Below, one piece after another: positions 43,281 through 51,446 of a DNA stretch of 64,000 nt. Every line of letters starts with the position of its first letter. Within the stretch, counting starts at the first letter, position 1. Location: assembly GCA_016235125.1 (NCBI GenBank), contig JACRLZ010000007.1, positions 186,001-250,000 of the forward strand, given 5' to 3'. A program made the translations under genes and the position numbers. The notes under the pieces are model-generated. The model was given only the letters and a program-made list of their open reading frames with translations, did no database searches and had not been told where the DNA came from. This stretch comes from Sphingobacteriales bacterium (lineage in GTDB: Bacteria; Bacteroidota; Bacteroidia; Chitinophagales; Chitinophagaceae).

Positions 43281-44279
43281 ATGAAGGATCAATGGTATGA
43301 TAAAATTTTTAAAGCAGGTTCAGGCGACTTTGATGCCCTTGCTCTTGAGATATTTCATTATCAGTATGAGAATAACCGGGTGTATGGCGATTTTGTGAGG
43401 GCTTTGAAGATTGACCCGGCTTCTGTAAAATCCGTCCACAAAATCCCTTTTTTACCGATTCGCTTCTTTAAATCACATGAGGTAAAGACAGGAAGTTATA
43501 TTGCACAGACCGTTTTTGAAAGCAGCGGAACCACGGGTAGTATCAGCAGCAAACATTTTGTCAAAGACCTTTCTTTATATGAAGAAAGTTTTAAAAGAGG
43601 ATTTGAGCTTTTTTACGGTACAGTAAGAAATTGGTGCATTATCGGGTTGCTTCCCTCTTATCTCGAAAGGCAGAATTCATCACTGGTTTACATGATTGAT
43701 AAACTGATTCATTGGAATGAACATCCGCAAAGCGGATTTTACCTTGATGAGTTTGATAAGCTGGCGGCAATACTACAAGAGCTTGAAAGACAAAAGCAGC
43801 CTGTTTTGCTGGTAGGGGTCACATTTGCCCTGCTTGATTTTGCTGAAAAATTTTCTTTTCCATTAAAGCACACAATAATAATGGAGACAGGAGGCATGAA
43901 GGGCAGGAGGGAGGAAATGATCCGGGAAGAAGTTCATGCCCTTTTAAAAAAATCTTTCACACTGAACACAATTCATTCTGAATATGGGATGACAGAACTT
44001 TTATCTCAGGCATATTCAAAGGGAGAGGGGATATTTACTTGCCCGCCGTGGATGAAGATATTGATAAGAGATGTAGAAGACCCTTTAGTATCGGTGCCAC
44101 GGTTCGGAACCATGGCACCCGTTACAGGTACGATCAATGTGATTGACCTTGCCAATATTCATTCCTGCTGCTTTATTGCTACTGATGATGTGGGTAAACT
44201 GATAGATGACGGAAGTTTTGAAGTAATGGGCCGGGTGGATGGCAGTGATTTGCGGGGTTGCAGCCTGATGCTGATTTGA
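43281..44279 (+). CDS. LuxE/PaaK-like acyl-protein synthetase
   Basis: 332 residues from ATG 43281 (a TTG at 43233 would add 16). ANL-superfamily relative: ALEIFHYQYENNRVYGDFVRAL, IPFLPIRFFKSHEVK, the P-loop-like FESSGTTGSISSKHF (about 80-94) and HSEYGMTELLSQAYSKGEG with the conserved YGxTE. LuxE-like enzymes activate acyl groups. In Bacteroidota they often stand in aryl-polyene or exopolysaccharide neighbourhoods. The 43233 start would leave only five bases to the divergent start at 43227, which argues for 43281. Confidence 0.82.
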   Translation: MKDQWYDKIFKAGSGDFDALALEIFHYQYENNRVYGDFVRALKIDPASVKSVHKIPFLPIRFFKSHEVKTGSYIAQTVFESSGTTGSISSKHFVKDLSLYEESFKRGFELFYGTVRNWCIIGLLPSYLERQNSSLVYMIDKLIHWNEHPQSGFYLDEFDKLAAILQELERQKQPVLLVGVTFALLDFAEKFSFPLKHTIIMETGGMKGRREEMIREEVHALLKKSFTLNTIHSEYGMTELLSQAYSKGEGIFTCPPWMKILIRDVEDPLVSVPRFGTMAPVTGTINVIDLANIHSCCFIATDDVGKLIDDGSFEVMGRVDGSDLRGCSLMLI

Positions 44280-44355
44280 TGATTTTTTTATTAAGTACTT
44301 TTAAAGCAATTCATCGAACCAAAAAAGTAAGAAGAAAGTGAAGATCTATTTAGAT

Positions 44356-45165
44356 ATGAAAAAGATATTTTTATTTCTGCTTTTAATTAATGCATGTATC
44401 AAGAACTATAGTCAGACCGTTCAGGAATACTTTGATAATGGAAATGCAAAGCTTAATGCGCAGGATTACCGTGGTGCAATAGCAGAGTATAGCAAGGCAA
44501 TTGGACTGAATCCTAAGAATGCAATGATCTATTGCAACAGGGGAACAGCAAAGCTTAATCTACTGGACTTTCCCGGCGCCAAAGCAGATTTTGATAAAGC
44601 TATAGAGATCGATCCAAAATTTGCAAATGCTTATTATAACCGCGGGCTGGTAAAGAATTATCTCCGGGATTACAAGGGCGCCATCACAGACTATAAAAAG
44701 GCTATAGAAATGAATCCAAACAATGCAGAAGCATATATAAATATGGGAGGAGCAAAACATGCTCTGAAGGATTATAAAGGCGCCATCACCGAGTTTAATA
44801 AAGCAATTAAGATCAATCCAAAAATGGCCAATGCATATTATAACCGGGGTCTTGCCAAAGATGCCCTGCAGGACTTTAAAGGCGGCATCGCCGATTATGA
44901 CACAGCCATCGGGATCAACCCAAAGTATACAGATGCTTATAACAATCGTGGAGGTGATAAACTTGCTTTACTGGACAATAAAGGAGCCATTGCAGACTTT
45001 GATAAAGCCATATCGGTTAATCCGGTGTTTGCCGTTGCATGGAGTAACCGGGGGCTTGCAGAAATTGCCGATGGTCAAAAAGACAAGGGCTGTGCAGATT
45101 TAAAGAAAGCAGAGGAACTGGGTTTGGAGAAGGCGAAGGAATTGATACAGAAATATTGTAATTGA
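44356..45165 (+). CDS. Exported TPR-repeat protein
   Basis: 269 residues from ATG 44356. Signal peptide (FLFLLLINACIKNYSQ). Then about seven 34-residue TPR units, each ending in NPKNA/DPKFA/NPNNA/NPKMA/NPKYT/NPVFA, with AYYNRGL or AYINMGG openings, followed by KDKGCADLKKAEELGL, the SEL1-like last unit. The repeats are close to one another, as in recent duplication. A protein-binding scaffold in the envelope; partner unknown. Confidence 0.88.
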   Translation: MKKIFLFLLLINACIKNYSQTVQEYFDNGNAKLNAQDYRGAIAEYSKAIGLNPKNAMIYCNRGTAKLNLLDFPGAKADFDKAIEIDPKFANAYYNRGLVKNYLRDYKGAITDYKKAIEMNPNNAEAYINMGGAKHALKDYKGAITEFNKAIKINPKMANAYYNRGLAKDALQDFKGGIADYDTAIGINPKYTDAYNNRGGDKLALLDNKGAIADFDKAISVNPVFAVAWSNRGLAEIADGQKDKGCADLKKAEELGLEKAKELIQKYCN

Positions 45166-45220
45166 TTTTTGAATAGGAAATTGTTCCGGATTCACTCTTT
45201 ATCATTGAACCAAATAAAAA

Positions 45221-45250
45221 ACCCCGCCCCGATATATCGGGGCAGGGTCT
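45221..45250 (-). terminator. Terminator of tRNA-Leu (CCCCGATATATCGGGG hairpin)
   Basis: On the minus strand ACCCTGCCCCGATATATCGG continues the stem and ends in TTTTTTATTTG. Nearly identical to the hairpin at 29024-29051. Confidence 0.8.
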
Positions 45251-45253
45251 TTG

Positions 45254-45337
45254 TGCCCGGGACCGGATTCGAACCAGCACAACCTTTCGGATGCTGCCAC
45301 CTGAAGACAGTGCGTCTACCAATTTCGCCACCCGGGC
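45254..45337 (-). tRNA. tRNA-Leu (anticodon CAG)
   Basis: 84 nt class II tRNA: acceptor GCCCGGG/CCCGGGC, D arm with AATTGGTAGACGCA, anticodon stem CTGTC/GGCAG around TTCAGGT (anticodon CAG), long variable arm CATCCGAAAGGTTG, T loop TTCGAAT, discriminator A73. CCA is not encoded. Its 5' end is two bases after the stop of the GIY-YIG gene upstream. A second copy of its 5' half is found at 45609-45666. Confidence 0.97.
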
Positions 45338-45339
45338 AA

Positions 45340-45582
45340 TTATACTCTATCAAGAGACTTCAAAAACTCTTTTCCAACACCAGACTTAAGATATTTCTCT
45401 TTAAGCCTTGCCGTAGTCCTATCTGGGAACTCCTCACAATAAATGAGAACAAACGGCCTATATGCCTTCGTTGATCTATTTTCTCCATTATTGTGTTCTG
45501 TCAATCGTCTTTCCACATCATTTGTCATTCCAACATAGATATAATTCTTAGAAAGACTTTTTATCGCATATACAATAATCAT
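45340..45582 (-). CDS. Single-domain GIY-YIG endonuclease
   Basis: 80 residues. Small GIY-YIG nuclease of the UvrC-N/UPF0213 kind: MIIVYAIKS (GIY equivalent VYA), NYIYVGMTNDVERRLTEHNNG (YVG as YIG, with the Arg of the motif), KAYRPFVLIYCEEFPDRTTARLKEKYLKSG with the catalytic Glu, and GKEFLKSL. It fills nearly all the 269 bases that separate a duplicated tRNA-Leu 5' half (45609-45666) from the intact tRNA-Leu (45254-45337). Its stop codon touches the direct repeat. Both flanks being tRNA strongly suggests a homing-type function. Confidence 0.88.
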   Translation of the reverse strand: MIIVYAIKSLSKNYIYVGMTNDVERRLTEHNNGENRSTKAYRPFVLIYCEEFPDRTTARLKEKYLKSGVGKEFLKSLDRV

Positions 45583-45608
45583 ATATCAATATTAAAGAAC
45601 TCATGTTG

Positions 45609-45666
45609 CCTGAAGATAGTGCGTCTACCAATCCTGCCTGCCGGCAGGCAGGTTCGCCACCCGGGC
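45609..45666 (-). pseudogene. tRNA-Leu 5' half copy, interrupted
   Basis: Reads GCCCGGGTGGCGAA, then a 20-base palindrome (45633-45652), then ATTGGTAGACGCACTATCTTCAGG. Apart from the insertion it equals the first 38 nt of the intact tRNA-Leu with one change (G to A in the anticodon stem). The match stops at once after CTTCAGG, in the anticodon loop. A two-base match (TT) precedes the tRNA start in both copies. Confidence 0.92.
45633..45652. repeat. 20-bp perfect palindrome inserted in the tRNA half copy
   Basis: CCTGCCTGCCGGCAGGCAGG. Comparison with the intact tRNA shows a clean insertion between GGCGAA and ATTGG with no lost or doubled bases. In frame it encodes PACRQAG or LPAGRQV, peptides familiar as repeat-derived insertions in other bacterial proteins (from memory). 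Confidence 0.9.
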
Positions 45667-45872
45667 AAGGGGCTGCAAATATAAATGACTCACAGGAAAG
45701 TCTGAAATCCGCAGATTCCGGCATAGTTCAGCAGATACCCGAATATTATTTTCCAACATCCATAAAAAAATGTTCACAACCGCCGGTGAATCGTAATAAT
45801 ACTAATTGAAGATTAGAATATTGCTTTAAATTCGGCAACTCAAAATTCTTACTACACTAAACCAAAAGGATC

Positions 45873-48800
45873 ATGAAAAAACTTTTACTGTGCATGCTGT
45901 CATTTACCATTATGTATACTGTGACAGCGCAGGATTACTGGTCTTCGCATACCGATGCGGCAAAAATCACAACCGACAAATCCGTAGCAAGGCTTTCGTT
46001 TCCCAAAGAATTCAAATTATTCGATCTGAATGCAGGCTTATTGAGGAATGAATTATTCAGGACAGCAGGTAATGCCGAAAAGCATTCAACTGTTATTTCA
46101 TTGCCCAATGCCGAAGGACAGATGGAGCAGTTTGAAATAATGGAAGCCTCCAATTTTGAACCGGCATTGCAGTCCCTTTTCCCCGACATCAGGGCTTTTT
46201 CGGGAAAAGGGATTACTGATAAATATGCTACGCTGAAACTGAGCTATTCCCCGCAGGGAATCCAGGCAATGGTTTTCAGAACGGAAAAATCAAATGAATT
46301 TATTGAAGCCTATTCTGCAGATCACACTGTTTATGCAGTATTCAGATCGCAAAGAGTGAAAGGGGATTTACCCTGGACCTGTTCAACACCCGATCAGCAA
46401 TTAGCAGCAGGTTTAAATAACCAGGTTGCAAACATTACGGCAAGGTCCGGTGGTGATCTGAAAACAATACGTTTGGCGCAATCAGTCACAGCTGAGTATT
46501 CAAATTATTTTGGCGCTACAAGTTCTGCACAGGTTTCTTTAGTACTTGCTGCGGTGAATGCAACTCTCACCCGTTGCAATGGGGTGTATGAAAAAGATCT
46601 TGCATTACACCTTAATCTTATAGCAAACACTACCAGTGTTTTTTATTACAATCCATCTACCGACCCCTATTCTCCTGCATCCCAGATGAGCCAGTGGAAT
46701 GCGCAATTACAATCAACATTGACGTCTGTAATTGGCGAGGCAAACTATGATATTGGCCACTTGTTCGGTGCATCCGGCGGCGGTGGCAATGCAGGTTGCA
46801 TTGGTTGTATTTGTGTGAATGGTTCAAAAGGCAGCGGTATTACTTCACCGGCTGATGGTATTCCGCAGGGAGACAATTTTGATATTGACTATGTGGCACA
46901 TGAAGTCGGCCATCAGTTGGGAGGCAACCACACTTTCTCTATGAGTAATGAAGGAACAGGAGTGAATAAAGAAGTAGGTTCCGGCATTACCATTATGGGT
47001 TATGCAGGTATCACCAGCCAGGATGTGGCCCCTCATTCAATTGATATATTCCACGAAGCATCAATTGCACAAATACAATCTAACCTGGCAACCAAAACCT
47101 GCCCGGTAACCACCGCTATCAGTAATGCAACACCCACTGCCAATGCCGGCGCTGATTATACAATTCCCATCAGCACACCATTTGCATTGACCGGTTCGGC
47201 CACAGATGCGAATGCCGGTGATGTGCTTACTTATTGCTGGGAGCAAAATGACAATGCTTCTTCATCACAAACAGGAGCAAACAGTGTGGCTAGCGCAACT
47301 AAAGCTACAGGTCCCAACTGGATATCATTCGTTGGAACCACATCAGCGACAAGATTGATGCCCAAACTGGCAACGATACTTGCCGGCTCAAATATATCCG
47401 GCCCGCTGACGGGAGGTGATGCTGGCGCTAACACTGAAGCATTAAGTTCTGTTTCAAGAACCCTTAATTTCAGACTGACGGTAAGAGATAATGCGCCTTA
47501 CAGTTCAACAACACCTGTTTCTGTGGGACAAACACAGTTTGATGATATGGTGGTTACTGTTACCAATACTTCGGGGCCGTTTGCTGTTACTGCACCTAAT
47601 ACAGCGGTATCATGGGCCGGTAATTCAGCACAGACAGTAACATGGTCGGTAAATAACACTACGGCTGCGCCGGTAAGCTGCGCCAATGTAAAAATTTCAT
47701 TATCTACCGATGGCGGTAATACTTTCAGCACATTAGTGGCAAGTACACCCAATGATGGAACTGAAGTGGTTACCATTCCCAATACTCCCAGTACTACGGC
47801 AAGAGTAAAAGTGGAAGCGGTGGGTAATATCTTTTTTGATATTTCCAATACCAACTTTACCATTACCGCCGGTTCAGCCTGCGGCACACCTACAGGCCTT
47901 GCTGCTTCAGCTATTACTAATACATCAGCCACTGTAAGCTGGGCAGCTGTAAGCGGGGCTTTATCGTATGATGTGGATTACAAAGCCGCTTCATCCGGCA
48001 CATGGGTCAATTCTGCAACCGGCACTACATCCACTTCAGTAAATCTCTCCGGCCTCACGCAGGGTACAACATATGATTACAGGGTGAGAGCAAATTGTTC
48101 CGGTGGCTCAGGCAGCTATGCACAGGCACAGTTTACTACCACAGCGCCATGTAATGCGCCGACAGGATTAACGTCATCTGCCATTACATCTTCTTCTGCT
48201 ACCGTTAGCTGGACTGCTGTAAGCGGAGCAGCAAACTATGATGTGGATTATAAATTGGCAAGTTCAGGAACCTGGATAAACTCAATTACAGGTACAACTG
48301 CTACGTCAAGAAATATTACAGGCCTCACAGCTTCTTCTCTGTATGACTGGAGGGTAAGAGCAAATTGCGGAGCATCCGGCAGCAGCGCATACAGCCAGGC
48401 ACAGTTTACTACATCTGCAGCATCAACCTGTCCCGGTCCTTATGATGTTTCCACAAACGGGTCCCGTGGCGGAGCTGCTACCATTCCGTTTAATACGGAT
48501 ATCAAAGGATTGATCAATCCAAGCGGCGATGTGGATTATTACAAATTTATAATAACAACGGGTGGCACTATTACCCTCACACTGACTACACTGCCTGCAG
48601 ATTATGATCTCAGGTTATACAGAAACGGCACCGTGGTAGCCAGTTCATCCAATAGCGGTACTACCAGTGAAACCATTAACTATACTGCTGCTGCCAATAC
48701 TTATTATGCAAGAGTGGTGGGATGGAGTGGCGCATTTAATGCAACCAACTGTTATACTTTGAAAGTGCAACTGGGTACTGCAAGCCGCCAGGAAGATCTG

Positions 48801-49043
48801 ATAACAGCAGGCAATGTAACTGTATTCCCCAATCCGGCTACTGATAAGGTTACTGTAAGGATCAATGAATTACAGGGCAGCGCTGCCATCCGTGTATTTG
48901 ATATGTACGGAAGAATGGTAATGCAGCAAAACACCGGTCAGCCCCTTACACAACTCGATATGTCCAGGCTTTCTTCCGGATTATATTTGATAAGAGTGAT
49001 GAATGCTGGTAAGGAAGAGATATTGAAGATTGTAAAAGACTAA
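45873..49043 (+). CDS. Secreted M12-like metalloprotease with Fn3, PPC and type IX sorting domains
   Basis: 1056 residues. Signal peptide (FTIMYTVTAQ). Pro-region to about 205; reprolysin-like catalytic domain with the extended zinc motif HEVGHQLGGNHTF (about 344-356) and a following Met-turn candidate ITIMGYAG. Then a beta domain (about 425-665, with NAGADYTIP), two tandem fibronectin III domains (about 668-850; nt 47880-48415) that are near duplicates, a pre-peptidase C-terminal domain (about 860-960, GDVDYYKFIITTGG), and a type A type IX sorting domain (about 975-1056, VFPNPATDKVTVRI...GLYLIRV). Exported by the system that PorQ belongs to, then attached to the surface or released. Confidence 0.93.
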   Translation: MKKLLLCMLSFTIMYTVTAQDYWSSHTDAAKITTDKSVARLSFPKEFKLFDLNAGLLRNELFRTAGNAEKHSTVISLPNAEGQMEQFEIMEASNFEPALQSLFPDIRAFSGKGITDKYATLKLSYSPQGIQAMVFRTEKSNEFIEAYSADHTVYAVFRSQRVKGDLPWTCSTPDQQLAAGLNNQVANITARSGGDLKTIRLAQSVTAEYSNYFGATSSAQVSLVLAAVNATLTRCNGVYEKDLALHLNLIANTTSVFYYNPSTDPYSPASQMSQWNAQLQSTLTSVIGEANYDIGHLFGASGGGGNAGCIGCICVNGSKGSGITSPADGIPQGDNFDIDYVAHEVGHQLGGNHTFSMSNEGTGVNKEVGSGITIMGYAGITSQDVAPHSIDIFHEASIAQIQSNLATKTCPVTTAISNATPTANAGADYTIPISTPFALTGSATDANAGDVLTYCWEQNDNASSSQTGANSVASATKATGPNWISFVGTTSATRLMPKLATILAGSNISGPLTGGDAGANTEALSSVSRTLNFRLTVRDNAPYSSTTPVSVGQTQFDDMVVTVTNTSGPFAVTAPNTAVSWAGNSAQTVTWSVNNTTAAPVSCANVKISLSTDGGNTFSTLVASTPNDGTEVVTIPNTPSTTARVKVEAVGNIFFDISNTNFTITAGSACGTPTGLAASAITNTSATVSWAAVSGALSYDVDYKAASSGTWVNSATGTTSTSVNLSGLTQGTTYDYRVRANCSGGSGSYAQAQFTTTAPCNAPTGLTSSAITSSSATVSWTAVSGAANYDVDYKLASSGTWINSITGTTATSRNITGLTASSLYDWRVRANCGASGSSAYSQAQFTTSAASTCPGPYDVSTNGSRGGAATIPFNTDIKGLINPSGDVDYYKFIITTGGTITLTLTTLPADYDLRLYRNGTVVASSSNSGTTSETINYTAAANTYYARVVGWSGAFNATNCYTLKVQLGTASRQEDLITAGNVTVFPNPATDKVTVRINELQGSAAIRVFDMYGRMVMQQNTGQPLTQLDMSRLSSGLYLIRVMNAGKEEILKIVKD

Positions 49044-49062
49044 TGATTGCTTGTCATTAGCG

Positions 49063-49093
49063 AAAGCCCTCCGGTTAATCGGGGGGCTTTTTT
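49063..49093 (+). terminator. Intrinsic terminator of the protease gene
   Basis: AAAGCCCTCCGGTTAATCGG continues to GGGGCTTT, an 11-pair stem with one G-U pair, then TTTTTTA. Strong, begins 19 bases after the stop codon. Confidence 0.9.
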
Positions 49094-49141
49094 AAATATT
49101 CACTATTGGCTACAAGCTATCTAAAGTTAAATTTAATGTTT

Positions 49142-49197
49142 CCCACAAAGACACGAAGAACACAAAGCATTATTAACAGTAAAAATTTCTTTGTGGG
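49142..49197. repeat. Octamer-phased CACAAAG inverted element, copy B
   Basis: Perfect 9-bp ends CCCACAAAG (49142-49150) and CTTTGTGGG (49189-49197), with ACACGAAG and AACACAAAG following the left end. ATTCACT-type heptamers lie outside it on both sides (49098-49125 and about 49219-49245). Confidence 0.85.
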
Positions 49198-49237
49198 TTA
49201 TAATACTTTTGAGATAAGTTCTGCTCACTATTCACCA

Positions 49238-50059
49238 TTACACACTTACATTAAAATCTCTCAGCGCATCATTCAAACTTGTTTTCAGATCTGTACCTGG
49301 TTTTCGCTGGCCAATGATCAATGCACATCCCACGCCATATTCACCCGCCGGAAATTTTTTTGTATAAGAACCCGGTATCACCACACTTCTTGCAGGCACC
49401 CGGCCTTTCATTTCTTTGGGTGCAGGGCCACTAACGTCAATAATTTTTGTGGATTGGGTTAAAACGACATTGGCGCCCAGTACTGCTTCTTTCTCCACTA
49501 TCACACCTTCCACTACAATACAACGGCTTCCGATAAAGCAACCATCTTCAATTATTACAGGAGAAGCCTGTAACGGTTCCAGCACACCGCCAATACCTAC
49601 ACCGCCACTTAAATGAACATTCTTTCCAATTTGGGCACAACTACCTACAGTTGCCCATGTATCCACCATCGTTCCTTCATCCACATATGCGCCTATATTG
49701 ACAAAGGAAGGCATCAGCACCACATTCTTTGCAATGTATGAACCGTATCTTGCCACAGAGCCTGGCAGGCTTCTTACCCCCAGCTCTGCAAAACTTTTTT
49801 TCAGCAACATCTTATCATAAAACTCAAAGGGGCCGGTTTCCCATGTCTGCATTTGCTGAATACCAAAGTACATCAGGATGGCTTGTTTAATCCATTCATT
49901 CACCTGCCAGCTACCCGACGGAACCGAAGGGTCTGGTGGGTTCACCACTCTTAATCTTCCTTTATCCAATTCCTCTATTACATTTCTCACCCCATTCCTG
50001 TATCTGTCCTCCTTTAATAAGTCACGAATGGACCAGGCTGCCTTTATTAATTCTTTCAT
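49238..50059 (-). CDS. dapD: Tetrahydrodipicolinate N-succinyltransferase
   Basis: 273 residues. N-terminal helical domain, then left-handed beta-helix hexapeptides: VVLMPSFVNIGAYVDEGTMVDTWATVGSCAQIGKNVHLSGGVGIGGVLEP (about 116-165), where the active-site Asp of DTWATVGS and the Glu of VLEP lie. Trimeric cytoplasmic enzyme of the succinylase diaminopimelate route. Together with dapB and dapF this shows the succinylase variant. Confidence 0.95.
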   Translation of the reverse strand: MKELIKAAWSIRDLLKEDRYRNGVRNVIEELDKGRLRVVNPPDPSVPSGSWQVNEWIKQAILMYFGIQQMQTWETGPFEFYDKMLLKKSFAELGVRSLPGSVARYGSYIAKNVVLMPSFVNIGAYVDEGTMVDTWATVGSCAQIGKNVHLSGGVGIGGVLEPLQASPVIIEDGCFIGSRCIVVEGVIVEKEAVLGANVVLTQSTKIIDVSGPAPKEMKGRVPARSVVIPGSYTKKFPAGEYGVGCALIIGQRKPGTDLKTSLNDALRDFNVSV

Positions 50060-50070
50060 GCTGCGAATGT

Positions 50071-50148
50071 AGTGAATAGTGAATGGTCAATGGTCAATAA
50101 GCGTAACAAATTGGGATTGTATTCACTATTGACTATTCAGCATTCACA
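50071..50148. repeat. Heptamer-phased inverted array, 4+4 units
   Basis: Left arm 50071-50098: AGTGAAT, AGTGAAT, GGTCAAT, GGTCAAT. Right arm 50121-50148: ATTCACT, ATTGACT, ATTCAGC, ATTCACA. Spacer 22 bases. The reverse complement of the right arm is again in 7-mers (TGTGAAT GCTGAAT AGTCAAT AGTGAAT). Fills the divergent region between dapD and a GT4 gene. Confidence 0.92.
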
Positions 50149-50158
50149 GTTATTTTTG
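50129..50158 (+). promoter_or_regulatory. Promoter of the GT4 gene
   Basis: TTG at 50129-50131, 19 bases, TATTTTTG at 50151-50158: full match to the Bacteroidota consensus. The TTG belongs to a heptamer (ATTGACT). The predicted start is at the ATG itself (50164), i.e. near-leaderless. Confidence 0.65.
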
Positions 50159-50163
50159 CTGGT

Positions 50164-51315
50164 ATGAACATTGGCTTTGATGCAAAACGGGCTTTTCACA
50201 ACACAACAGGTTTGGGGCATTACAGCCGCAACCTGCTGGCGGCACTTTCTGAATTTTATCCCGGACATGAGTATTATTTGTTCAACCCGTCTCACTCAAC
50301 ACTTTTCAAGCCAGTTGCTATAAATATGCATGAGGTACAGCCAACATCTTTATTTCATAAACTGTTCACATCCGCCTGGCGCAGCAGTTGGGTGAAAAAG
50401 GATTTAAAGAAATTGAAAATTGATTTATACCACGGCCTCAGCCATGAGATACCGGTTGGCATTCATAAAACTGGTATTAAATCTGTTGTTACCATTCATG
50501 ACCTGATTCATGAACGATACCCTGAGCAATACAATACTATTGATGTAAAAATTTACAGCAGAAAATTTCGTTATGCCTGTGCCAATGCGGATAAGATAAT
50601 TGCTATCAGTCAGCAAACAAAGAAAGATATCATAGAATTTTACAAAACGCCGGAAGAAAAAATCACTGTTTGTTACCAGAGTTGTAACCAGGTCTTTGGG
50701 GCAACAGTAAGCACTGAAGAAAAACACCGGGTAAAAAAAATATATGGGTTCCCGGATAATTTTTTTCTACATGTCGGTTCTGTCATAGAAAGAAAAAATT
50801 TGTTGAATATCTGCAAAGCAGTTTCCCTTTTGCAAAATGAATTGGATATTCCACTCGTAGTAATTGGAGAAGGGGGAAAATATAAACAACAGGTAAAAGA
50901 TTATATCAGGCAGAGTGGGATAGAAGACAGGATAATTTTTCTTTCCGAAACGGAAACTGTAAAAGGGCTGCTATCATTCAAGACCGCTGAAGACTTCCCT
51001 GCCATCTATCAATCCGCTATCGCTATGATCTATCCTTCCTTCTTTGAAGGCTTCGGCATTCCGGTGCTGGAAGCATTGTGGAGCAGGTTGCCGGTCATTA
51101 CTTCCAATGTTTCCTGCCTGCCTGAAGCAGGAGGAGATGCGGCTTATTATGTGAATCCCACAAGTCCTGAAGAAATTGCAGAGGGAATGAGAAAGATTTA
51201 TAGCGACAAAGATTTTGCAAACTCATTAAAAGAAAAAGGCTGGCAACATGCACAGAAGTTTACGCCGCAGAAACATGCGGAGTCGGTGATGAATGTTTAT
51301 AAAATCCTCTTCTAA
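50164..51315 (+). CDS. Glycosyltransferase family 4
   Basis: 383 residues, GT-B. GFDAKRAFHNTTGLGHYSRNLLAAL (donor-side glycine loop), LYHGLSHEIPVGI, VVTIHDLIHERYPEQY, IAISQQTKKDIIEFY, HVGSVIERKNLLNICKAVSLL, and the C-terminal nucleotide-sugar site PSFFEGFGIPVLEALWSRLPVITSNVSCLPEAGGDAAYYVNP. Complete. Mannosyltransferase-like of the WbaZ type. No glycan neighbours here, so the pathway is unclear. Confidence 0.92.
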   Translation: MNIGFDAKRAFHNTTGLGHYSRNLLAALSEFYPGHEYYLFNPSHSTLFKPVAINMHEVQPTSLFHKLFTSAWRSSWVKKDLKKLKIDLYHGLSHEIPVGIHKTGIKSVVTIHDLIHERYPEQYNTIDVKIYSRKFRYACANADKIIAISQQTKKDIIEFYKTPEEKITVCYQSCNQVFGATVSTEEKHRVKKIYGFPDNFFLHVGSVIERKNLLNICKAVSLLQNELDIPLVVIGEGGKYKQQVKDYIRQSGIEDRIIFLSETETVKGLLSFKTAEDFPAIYQSAIAMIYPSFFEGFGIPVLEALWSRLPVITSNVSCLPEAGGDAAYYVNPTSPEEIAEGMRKIYSDKDFANSLKEKGWQHAQKFTPQKHAESVMNVYKILF

Positions 51316-51346
51316 ATTAAAAAGTGTCTTACGTTAATAAAAAAAT

Positions 51347-51421
51347 GCCACAAAGTCACTAAGTCACGAAGGATTCACGAAGAAGGCTTTGTGTAACTTT
51401 GTGCCTTTGCGTCTTTGTGGC
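51347..51421. repeat. Octamer-phased CACAAAG inverted element, copy C
   Basis: Perfect 9-bp ends GCCACAAAG (51347-51355) and CTTTGTGGC (51413-51421). Units run CACAAAGT CACTAAGT CACGAAGG on the left; the right in reverse complement is CACAAAGA CGCAAAGG CACAAAGT. It holds TAACTTTG (51394-51401), a chance or real -7 box before tsaC. Confidence 0.9.
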
Positions 51422-51446
51422 GAAAAATTATTGTGGGTGGGCTCTT

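Noticed and set aside
44356..45165. CRISPR-like repeat array
   Set aside because: The 102-base periodicity comes from TPR coding repeats.
45169..45809. Open frames across tRNA-Leu and the half copy (with PACRQAG and LPAGRQV peptides)
   Set aside because: They read through tRNA and the palindrome; no start context, and the GIY-YIG gene and tRNA explain the region.
45873..48934. Long minus-strand frames inside the protease gene (e.g. 47498-47932)
   Set aside because: Antisense shadows of a repetitive, Thr/Ser-rich gene; no family features.
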